From the NCBI RefSeq assembly GCF_003688855.1, contig NZ_REFW01000004.1, positions 186,001 to 250,000 of the forward strand: 64,000 nt of DNA. The letters are read 5' to 3'. The stretch is from Tessaracoccus antarcticus (GTDB taxonomy: Bacteria > Actinomycetota > Actinomycetes > Propionibacteriales > Propionibacteriaceae). Position numbers and translations under genes: made by a program. The notes below the pieces were generated by a model that was not told the DNA's origin, ran no database searches, and saw nothing but the letters and a program-made list of their open reading frames with translations. This document shows, piece by piece, positions 47,159-54,002 of this stretch (position 1 is its first letter; each line of letters starts with the position of its first letter).

Positions 47159-48181
47159 CTACGGCGTGGGGACAGCGTCGAAGATGGCGTCAATGAGGTC
47201 GTCCGGCTTGATCTGCTCGGCCATGGCCTCGAACGTCAGGACGAGTCGGTGGCGCAGGATGGAATGGCGCATGGACACCACGTCGTCGGGGACCACGTGG
47301 TTGCGGCCGGCCAGCAGCGCGTTGCTACGCGCCACCTGCATGAACGCGATGGCTCCACGGGGGCTGGCGCCGTACTCGATCCAGCGGGCATGTTCGCTGC
47401 CCAGGAAGTCACCGGGGCGCCGGGTGACGTTGATGAGCTCCACGATGTAGCGCTTGATGCTGTCCTTGACGTGGACCCGTGAGCACAACGCCTGCAGGCG
47501 GAGGATGTCGGCGGTGGTGGCGACGGGCGGGCCGGGTGTCTCGAAGGTGCCGCGCTCGATGCGGTTCAGGACCTCGATCTCGTCGGCGGGCTTGGGGTAG
47601 TCGACGACCTCCTTGATCAGGAACCTGTCCATCTGAGCCTGGGGAAGCACGTAGGTGCCCTCCTCCTCGATGGGGTTCTGGGTGGCCATCACCACGAACG
47701 GCGCCGGGAGCGGGTGGCTGGTGCCGCCGATGGTGGTCTGGTGCTCCTGCATGGCCTCCAGCATGGCCGACTGGGTCTTGGCGCTGGAGCGGTTGATCTC
47801 GTCGAGGAGCACGAAGTGCGCGTGGACGGGGCCCAGCTCCGTGCGGAAACTGGAGGTGGCAGGGTCGAAGACCTCGGTGCCGATGATGTCGCTGGGGAGC
47901 AGGTCCGGGGTGCACTGGATGCGGGCGAAGCTGGCGTCCACGGACCGGGCCAGGGTGCTGGCGGCCAGCGTCTTCGCAAGGCCGGGGACCGACTCCACCA
48001 GGATGTGGCCCCGGCTGAGGACGGTCGCCATGAGGGCGCGCCGCAGCCTCGGCTGGCCCACGACGGTGGCGTCGAAATAGCGCGTCAAAGATTCCAGCGT
48101 CGCCTCGGCGCCGGCCATCTCGTCGCTGGCCAGCGTCTGACTCGGGAACGTGGCGGCCTGTGTGCTGGTGTCGGCAGTCAT
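47159..48181 (-). CDS. MoxR-family AAA+ ATPase
   Basis: 340 aa. Walker A ESVPGLAKT (63-71), Walker B FVLLDE (123-128), the MoxR insert RSSAKTQSAMLEAMQE and sensor MATQNPIEEEGTY are intact. MoxR ATPases act with VWA proteins as chaperones, often for metal or cofactor insertion. ATG 48181 overlaps the ECF-S-like stop, so the MoxR module is co-transcribed with the riboswitch-controlled genes. It is the only intact ATPase in operon B. Confidence 0.93.
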   Translation of the reverse strand: MTADTSTQAATFPSQTLASDEMAGAEATLESLTRYFDATVVGQPRLRRALMATVLSRGHILVESVPGLAKTLAASTLARSVDASFARIQCTPDLLPSDIIGTEVFDPATSSFRTELGPVHAHFVLLDEINRSSAKTQSAMLEAMQEHQTTIGGTSHPLPAPFVVMATQNPIEEEGTYVLPQAQMDRFLIKEVVDYPKPADEIEVLNRIERGTFETPGPPVATTADILRLQALCSRVHVKDSIKRYIVELINVTRRPGDFLGSEHARWIEYGASPRGAIAFMQVARSNALLAGRNHVVPDDVVSMRHSILRHRLVLTFEAMAEQIKPDDLIDAIFDAVPTP

Positions 48182-49062
48182 TCAATCTCCTGGGTGGTGG
48201 GCGTGTTCCAGAGTGTTGTCAGGGTGTCGCTGCGGTGGCGACGGCTCAACGCGGCCGGGGCGACGTCCGGCGGGGGTGTCGCCGATGCGGGCGGCACAGG
48301 TGCTGGGGCGCCGTGGGTGTGCCGCAGTGCACGCAGCACGGGCAGGCCCACCGCCAGTATGACGAGGGCGTTGACGGCCGCGCGGGTGAGGTCGAAGGCC
48401 ACTGAGGTGGCCAGCGTGTAGTCGACCAGACGCTGGAGCGCCTCCAACGGTGGTAGCCCCGGGAGGAAGCCGCCGGTGGTGGCGTCGCGTTCCCCGGTCC
48501 AGCCGGTGATGTTGAGCGCCATTCCGGTGAGGACACCGAGTGGTAGGCACGCGAGGACTGCCACCATCCAGGCCACGACGGGACGAAGCAAGCGCAGAAA
48601 TCCGCCCACGGCGCCCCACATGCCCCACACCAGGATCTGTCCCACCAGAGGCGTGTCGACCAGGCCCATGGCCACCGATGATGCGAGCGCCGCCAACGCA
48701 CCGGTCAGGAACCCGGCGGGCGCGCCCAGTGCGGCCCCTGCCAGAAGTGGGAGGGCGTAGACCGGCTCGATGCCACTGCCGCCTGGCGACAGCAGCATCC
48801 TGACCAGTGCGTCGACGAGCGCAACAAGCAGCACCGGGCCGAACACGGAAGCCCTCCGACCCGCGTCCAGCCAGATCGACGTGGCAAGTACGGCCAGCAG
48901 GGACAGGAGGGCGGCCAGCAGGAACGGTGTCTCGGCCTGGAGTGCATCGCGACCGGGAGCGGTGAACGAGGACCAGATGGGCCACGCCAGCCACCCCACG
49001 CCCAGCACCCCGAGGGTGAGCAGGGCGGAGCGGGAACGCCAAGCGGCGAGGAGGCGGGTCAT
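48178..49062 (-). CDS. ECF transporter S component-like protein, operon B
   Basis: 294 aa with about six to seven hydrophobic segments and a 50-residue Pro/Ala/Arg cytoplasmic tail absent from the operon A copy. Shared with that copy are the GSGIEPVYALPLLAG-type segment and LVDYTLATSVAFDLTRAAVN near the C-terminus. Substrate is unproven. It overlaps both the degenerate ATPase and moxR genes by 4 bases. Confidence 0.7.
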   Translation of the reverse strand: MTRLLAAWRSRSALLTLGVLGVGWLAWPIWSSFTAPGRDALQAETPFLLAALLSLLAVLATSIWLDAGRRASVFGPVLLVALVDALVRMLLSPGGSGIEPVYALPLLAGAALGAPAGFLTGALAALASSVAMGLVDTPLVGQILVWGMWGAVGGFLRLLRPVVAWMVAVLACLPLGVLTGMALNITGWTGERDATTGGFLPGLPPLEALQRLVDYTLATSVAFDLTRAAVNALVILAVGLPVLRALRHTHGAPAPVPPASATPPPDVAPAALSRRHRSDTLTTLWNTPTTQEIE

Positions 49063-50504
49063 GCATGCACCTGCGTCTCGGTGGTGGCCAGGACGTCGGT
49101 GAGTCGAAGGTAGCGAGTGGAACCGACGGCGCGGCAGACCAGCGGCTCTGTGGGCAGCAGTTTCGCGACGGCTGAGGGGGAGCCGTCGCCGATGACGTGG
49201 TCGTGGGAGACCACGACGAGCCGGTGGCAGGCACGCACGAGGAACTCGACGTCACGGCTCGTCACCAGACGGGTGCCGGCGGGGCGGCGCCGGAGGTCCT
49301 CGGCCAGGCTGTGGCGTTCGCGCGGGTCGAGGCCGGCCTGGGGGTGGGAGAGCCACAGCGGCGTGGTGGGGCCGCCGGCAAGTGCCAGCCGGAACAGGGC
49401 AAGTTCGCCGGGGCTGAGGTCCACGAGTAGTGCGCGGGGACGCAGCGTCGGGAGGTGCGCCAGGACGGACCCGACGGGCAGGTCGTGCCGGCGCTCCCAC
49501 GTGCGGGCGGCTGCGCCGATGCGCAGGGTTCCGGGCAGTTGGCTGGGCACCACGTCGCCGCCCGGGAGCTTCGAGATGAGCCTGCGGGCCAGAGCCTCGG
49601 GGCGACCACCCGTGTCGATGATGCCCACGCACTCACCGGGGCGGATCTCGATGGCCGTCCCCGACAACCCGACGGTGGCGGCATCCACGAGGGTGCCCGA
49701 CCCTGTTGGGGCGGCGCTGTCGGCGGTCCGTCGGGGGAACAGGGGCAGGACGATCCCGGACTCCTCAAGGGTCTCGAGCGTCTGCTCCGCCGTGCGGCAG
49801 TCGGCGGGTGGGACGTCGAGGGCGCGGGCCAGGGTCAGCAGCGTCGGCTCGGGCAGTGAGTGGGGTTGCCACTCGTCGGGCCGGCCCTGCCAGGCGATGC
49901 GCCCGTCCACGAGTTCCACGATGATCTCTGCGTGCTCCCAGACCGCATCGAGGTCGTGCTCCGCCCACAGGACGGTGGCGCCGTCGCGTGCCCTGTCGCG
50001 CAGCAGGGTGCAGAAGCGGTCGCGTGTGGCGGCATCGGCCGCGCCCAGCACCCGGTCCACGAGGATGAGGGAGGGTGCAGTCGTACCGGCGCGGGGCAGG
50101 AGGCTGGCGCAGTGCAACCGGAGGCGCAGGTCGATGGGCAGTGAGGTGAGGCGACGCGCCAGGTCGTCGGCCAGGCCGAGGTCATCAGCGGCGGAGGTGT
50201 CTCCCGTGAGGATGCGCAGGCAGTCGGCGACGGTGCCGCCCGGCAGGGCGTCATCCGAGATCCACAGGGCCGCGGTGGTCAGTTCGTCGCGGGTGGCACC
50301 GTCGATCCGTCGTCCGTTGAGGGTGGCGGTACCGCGGATACGTCCGTTGTTCATCGCGCCGGCGAGAGCCCGCACCAACGTGGCACCACCGGAGCCGGAG
50401 CGGCCCACAACGGCCGTGATGCTGCCTGGGGCGGCCGTGAGGGAGAGGTCGCCGATGGTGCGGCCCCCGGGGTCCACGCAGCTGAACGCAGCGAGCTCAA
50501 GCAT
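49059..50504 (-). CDS. Degenerate double ABC ATPase (ECF A-A'-like), operon B
   Basis: 481 aa, colinear with the fused ECF ATPase of operon A but with eroded catalytic motifs. Domain 1: the P-loop reads GRSGSGGAT (34-42), so Lys is Gly at 40; no LSGGQ is seen; Walker B is LILVDRV (146-152), lacking the Glu; the switch AEHD is kept. Domain 2: the P-loop region is GIIDTGGRP (294-302), again without Lys; the signature is LSPGE (363-367); Walker B is LWLSHP (383-388), lacking Asp and Glu; the switch His is lost. The frame is long and intact and overlaps neighbours, so this is a maintained pseudoenzyme rather than a decaying gene. Probably a structural or nucleotide-free scaffold (inference). Confidence 0.82.
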   Translation of the reverse strand: MLELAAFSCVDPGGRTIGDLSLTAAPGSITAVVGRSGSGGATLVRALAGAMNNGRIRGTATLNGRRIDGATRDELTTAALWISDDALPGGTVADCLRILTGDTSAADDLGLADDLARRLTSLPIDLRLRLHCASLLPRAGTTAPSLILVDRVLGAADAATRDRFCTLLRDRARDGATVLWAEHDLDAVWEHAEIIVELVDGRIAWQGRPDEWQPHSLPEPTLLTLARALDVPPADCRTAEQTLETLEESGIVLPLFPRRTADSAAPTGSGTLVDAATVGLSGTAIEIRPGECVGIIDTGGRPEALARRLISKLPGGDVVPSQLPGTLRIGAAARTWERRHDLPVGSVLAHLPTLRPRALLVDLSPGELALFRLALAGGPTTPLWLSHPQAGLDPRERHSLAEDLRRRPAGTRLVTSRDVEFLVRACHRLVVVSHDHVIGDGSPSAVAKLLPTEPLVCRAVGSTRYLRLTDVLATTETQVHA

Positions 50505-51513
50505 GGGCCGCCACCCTCCGGGGTGTCCGCTGCCCGGTCAGGCCCACAGCCAGCGGCAGCAGGACCGCAGCCCCGGCCAGGGCCCACGGGAGAGCGGTGA
50601 GATCCCCGGGGGGCGGATTCAGGGCAGCCGTCTGGCCCAGTGGGCCCCTCAGTGCCCATGCGAGCGTGAGCACGAGGGCCGCGGCCGCCTGCGGGACGTC
50701 GCTGGCCCGCCACTGCCACACGAGGGAAGGGGTGCCCGGTAGCGCCAGTCCGAGGACGACGGCCAGCACCACCACCAGGGCGATGAGGTCGGTGCCGAAC
50801 AGATGGGTGGTGACCGCCGTCGGAAGCACTCCCGCGGCCAGCGCGAGCACAGGTCCGGCGGTGAGGAGGAGCAGCATCAGGAGACGGATGATCTCCACGC
50901 CGGGGCGGGGTGCCACGCGAGGGCGGTCTGCGCGGGCGATGTCGCGGGCGGCCAACAGCAGTGACGTCAGCCATCCGGCGGCCGCACCGCTGCCCCAGCG
51001 CTGCTGCGCCACGCGCTGCCGGGAGGCCAGTGCCTCCACGCTGGCCTCTCCCACGCAGGCCAGCGGGTGGAGTGCGGGGGCCCCTGCACCCAACGTGGAG
51101 CGTGACAGTGCCAGCCAGCCCCGGGCACTCACGAGCTGCCCGGCCAGCCCGAACAGCAACACGACTGCCGCCGCACGCAGCGCCCCCACCAACCCGCCGA
51201 CCACCGACGTGAGGCCCAGCGGGCCCCCGAAGGTGACACCGGGGCCCGGTGACCAGCTGGGAAGCATGAGGAGGGCGTCGGCGGCGGAACCACGCGGGAG
51301 AACGAGAGTGAGACCCACCCAGACCAGGGCTGCGGCCAAGGCGGCGCCCAGGGCCGTGACAAAGCTGGCGCGGCGCGGCCCTCCCGCCATGAACCCGGTG
51401 GCGCCGAGTGCCACCACCAGCACCAGCAGCAGCACGGGGTTGGTGGTGTTGATGGAGATGGTGCTGCCCACGAGCAGAAGCCACAGCCAGACCAGGGGAT
51501 GTCCGTCGGTCAT
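50497..51513 (-). CDS. ECF transporter T component-like protein, operon B
   Basis: 338 aa with about eight hydrophobic segments and the LNPPPGDLTALPW C-terminal segment that parallels LNPPPLTLTWPAL of the operon A T component. The coupling motif is weakened: EALASRQR (160-167) stands where the operon A protein has MEARGYGR. It overlaps the ATPase gene by 8 bases and the preceding gene by 4. Confidence 0.72.
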   Translation of the reverse strand: MTDGHPLVWLWLLLVGSTISINTTNPVLLLVLVVALGATGFMAGGPRRASFVTALGAALAAALVWVGLTLVLPRGSAADALLMLPSWSPGPGVTFGGPLGLTSVVGGLVGALRAAAVVLLFGLAGQLVSARGWLALSRSTLGAGAPALHPLACVGEASVEALASRQRVAQQRWGSGAAAGWLTSLLLAARDIARADRPRVAPRPGVEIIRLLMLLLLTAGPVLALAAGVLPTAVTTHLFGTDLIALVVVLAVVLGLALPGTPSLVWQWRASDVPQAAAALVLTLAWALRGPLGQTAALNPPPGDLTALPWALAGAAVLLPLAVGLTGQRTPRRVAAHA

Positions 51514-52463
51514 CGGAGGCCTCCCCGCCGTCTCAGGCCGGTGACTGCACCCGCGACGGTCACGACCAGGGCCAGTCCGGCCACGCCACCAGCAGCCAGC
51601 ACCACCGACTTTTCGGGGTGGGTGGCCACGAGGTTTGCCCCCGTGAGGTCCGCACCCACCGGTGGGGGCTGGAACGCCGCAGCGGGTTCGCGGGGTGTGC
51701 CGTCAACGGTGGGGGTGGCCAGCCACAACGGCGAGATGGCCGAGTCGCTCACGTTGCGGAGCCGGAATTTGTGGGGCGTCGATGTCAGGCCGCGCGGCAC
51801 CACGTAGCGCAGCGTGGTGATGGCGTCGGGACGTGTGGCGGCTGCAGTGGTGTTCGCGGGGGCGGCGTCGGCTGTGGCCGTGGTGTCGTGCCAGATGCCG
51901 TCAGCGTCGGCATAGTCCACGGCGAAGCGGGTTCCCGGGATGGTGCCGGTGAACTGCAGGTCAAGGACGGAGCCAGCGGGCTTCTCGTCGCCGTACCCAT
52001 CGCCCAGGATCAGCGGTACGCGGGCACCGAACGGGACGAACTGGCCAACCGTCTGCAGCGTTTCCGTGGTGTCCTGCATGCCGCCGACGCTCACGAGTGC
52101 CCACCCGCTGGAGTCGCCACCAGCGCCCAGGGTGGGGATGGCGACGTCAGTGTGTGCCACTCCCGAGGTGTTGGTGATGACGTCGGCCTCACTGCTGATG
52201 GGGCGCAGTTCCGTCAGGACGCCGTCGGTGGCGACGGCGAGATAGACGACCACCTGGATGCGCGCATTGGCGTTGCCGATGACGGTGACGGGGAACGTGG
52301 CGCCCTCGCGCAGCCAGTCGTTGGTCTCCAATGCGCAGCCGCGTGGGGAGCCGGCGCAGAGGGTGGCTGCCTGGGCGGGGGGTGCAGCGGCCGCGGGACT
52401 CACGGCCCACGGGGCAGCGAGCAACAGCGTGGCCAGCGCAAGCGTGGTGGTGCGGCGGATCAC
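51510..52463 (-). CDS. Surface-anchored protein of unknown family, operon B
   Basis: 317 aa. Signal peptide (about 1-27), beta-rich extracellular region with a likely Cys36-Cys43 pair, C-terminal transmembrane helix (about 287-309) and an RRRGG tail. I recognise no family. The GTG start overlaps the preceding DUF4430-like gene, so the two anchored proteins are co-translated and probably form a complex. No counterpart exists in operon A. Confidence 0.75.
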   Translation of the reverse strand: MIRRTTTLALATLLLAAPWAVSPAAAAPPAQAATLCAGSPRGCALETNDWLREGATFPVTVIGNANARIQVVVYLAVATDGVLTELRPISSEADVITNTSGVAHTDVAIPTLGAGGDSSGWALVSVGGMQDTTETLQTVGQFVPFGARVPLILGDGYGDEKPAGSVLDLQFTGTIPGTRFAVDYADADGIWHDTTATADAAPANTTAAATRPDAITTLRYVVPRGLTSTPHKFRLRNVSDSAISPLWLATPTVDGTPREPAAAFQPPPVGADLTGANLVATHPEKSVVLAAGGVAGLALVVTVAGAVTGLRRRGGLR

Positions 52464-53620
52464 TCGTCCTCCACGACCGGCGGCACGGAGGTCTGCAGGC
52501 CACGGGCGAAGGCGGTACCGAGCCCGCCCACCACGACAGCAGCACCGGCGACGGCCGCCAGCTGCGACCAGGGTGCGGGCTTGTCGTTGCGTGTGGGTTC
52601 GACGCTCTGCCGCTTCACGTCCTCACGGCCCCAGACGCGCGACGGCGACGGGTTGGCCGCGGCCGTGGTCTCTCCCGAACCCGCGGGGCCCGTGGTCGGC
52701 TCCTCGATGACTGGTGGTGGTGGTGGTGGTGGTGGTGGCTGCTGCACGGGTGGAACCGGTGGGTTGGCGGGTGGCTGCGGCTCATAGGTGGACCGGCGTG
52801 GAGGAGTGGTGCGCCGTGTCGGGCGGCTCGTGGGGCGCCGCGTCCGTGGGGGCGTCGTCGTCCTGCGTGCAGTGGTCGTGGGGGTGGCCGTCGGCGTACT
52901 CGAGGTTCCGCCGGTGGGAGTGTTCGTGGCGGTGTTGGTGGGTGAGGCAGTGGCCGACGGGGTCGCCGTCTGCGTGGCGATCCCGCTCGCAGAGGGGACT
53001 GGACTCGTCGCCGAGCCACTTGGTCCAGGGCCGGAGGTGCTCTCCGATGCGGTTGGCGTGGGGCTCGCGGGCTCGGTGAGGGTGGGGGTCTCCGTGGGCT
53101 CCGTCAGGTCGAACTGGGGCGCGGCGACTGGTTCGGCTTGGCCAGTGGCGGACAGTGTGATGCCCACGAAACTGTCCACAAGTGGCTTAGGTCTCCACTC
53201 GTCTCCTGCCAGCCATCTCCCCCCCTCCTCATCGACCTTTCCAAGGATGTAGCGCCACGATCGTCCATCGCCTTCACTGATGCCGTGGATGCTGGTGACA
53301 ACACCCAAAGGGTCTGCATAAGCGATTTCTGCTGACTCCAGAGGGTTCGTCAAGTCGGAATCCCCCTCTGTTGGGTACGTTTGGTCCGCGCCCAGTTTGA
53401 TACAGCGAATCAATTGCGTTTCGCTGACTCCTGGGAGTGACTCAGGGGCCTCGTTCCAGTCGATGACAACTGTCTGCCCCTCTTTCGGCCTGCACCAGCC
53501 GTCTCGCCAGCCAACACCATCCGCGAGGGCGGCCCCCGGCATCGCCAGCATCCCCACGGCAGCAATGCCGAGCGCGGCAAACCCTGCCATGAGGCGTTGG
53601 GGGCGATGTGGATGTGGCAC
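52460..53620 (-). CDS. Surface-anchored DUF4430-like protein, first gene of operon B
   Basis: 386 aa. Signal peptide 1-34 (ending GAALA), extracellular module about 38-155 (WCRPKEGQTVVIDW, IRCIKLG and GRSWRYILGKV), then a long Ser/Thr/Pro linker, nine consecutive prolines, a transmembrane helix (about 353-375) and an acidic tail. The module is weakly similar to those at 38173-38913 and 39008-41215. GTG 53620 has GAGGAGA 11 bases upstream. The gene directly follows a cobalamin riboswitch. Corrinoid binding is inference. Confidence 0.72.
   Translation of the reverse strand: MPHPHRPQRLMAGFAALGIAAVGMLAMPGAALADGVGWRDGWCRPKEGQTVVIDWNEAPESLPGVSETQLIRCIKLGADQTYPTEGDSDLTNPLESAEIAYADPLGVVTSIHGISEGDGRSWRYILGKVDEEGGRWLAGDEWRPKPLVDSFVGITLSATGQAEPVAAPQFDLTEPTETPTLTEPASPTPTASESTSGPGPSGSATSPVPSASGIATQTATPSATASPTNTATNTPTGGTSSTPTATPTTTARRTTTPPRTRRPTSRPTRRTTPPRRSTYEPQPPANPPVPPVQQPPPPPPPPPVIEEPTTGPAGSGETTAAANPSPSRVWGREDVKRQSVEPTRNDKPAPWSQLAAVAGAAVVVGGLGTAFARGLQTSVPPVVEDE
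52713..52739 (+). repeat. GGT trinucleotide microsatellite
   Basis: Eight GGT units and one GGC in a row. On the coding (minus) strand they give nine prolines in the linker of the operon B DUF4430-like protein. Slippage would change linker length without a frameshift. Confidence 0.9.
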
Positions 53621-53639
53621 GGGCTGACTTTCTCCTCAC

Positions 53640-53815
53640 GTGGCCCGGCTGCGCGACTCGTGAGTCACGCCACGCAGTCCACGACGTGGGTTACTACGTG
53701 GTCCTCCCGGGTATCCCGGCTCGTCCGACAAAAATGTGCGGCATCGCGGTTGCGGGTCAGCGCCGGATTCCCACCGGCTTCCCTCTGGTGAAGGGCCACG
53801 CCCGCAGTCTGCGGG
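53640..53815 (-). ncRNA. Cobalamin riboswitch B
   Basis: On the minus strand the conserved blocks occur in order: AGGGAAGCCGG then TGGGAATCCGG (53763-53784), CTGACCCGCAACCGC (53746-53760) and the B12 box AGCCGGGATACCCGGG (53706-53721). A TATGAT -10 box lies at 53824-53829. The region 53641-53700 has a GACT-CACG-AGTC inverted repeat that may belong to the expression platform before GTG 53620. It controls the eleven-gene operon B. Boundaries are approximate. Confidence 0.92.
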
Positions 53816-53823
53816 CGATCCTC

Positions 53824-53829
53824 ATCATA
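53824..53829 (-). promoter_or_regulatory. -10 box of operon B
   Basis: TATGAT on the minus strand, placing the transcription start near 53817, just before the riboswitch aptamer. No consensus -35 was found. Confidence 0.5.
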
Positions 53830-54002
53830 GCTTCCAGGGTTCGCAGCCCAGCACCGCGGGCAGGCTTCTGTGAGCACGAGGGTGCCCCTCCAGAGTTTTT
53901 TGACGTCAAGTGCTGTCAGGGGGCGACGCTGGTTGAAAACAGGAGTACTTTTTCTTTCGACGGGCGAACGACCGCCGGCAGGAAGTCGACAGGGGGCAGG
54001 GC
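53830..54002 (+). promoter_or_regulatory. MFS gene upstream region
   Basis: Contains the palindrome TTGACGTCAA (53900-53909), which includes a -35-like TTGACG, preceded by a T-run. No matching -10 was found, so the palindrome could be an operator. CAGGG precedes ATG 54003. Confidence 0.3.

Noticed and set aside
49059-50504. Calling the operon B ATPase a pseudogene
   Set aside because: The frame is intact for 481 codons, overlaps both neighbours and keeps the two-domain layout; it is treated as a maintained pseudoenzyme.
53900-53909. TTGACGTCAA palindrome as a definite operator of the MFS gene
   Set aside because: A single 10-base palindrome with no regulator gene beside it; kept only as a note in the upstream region.
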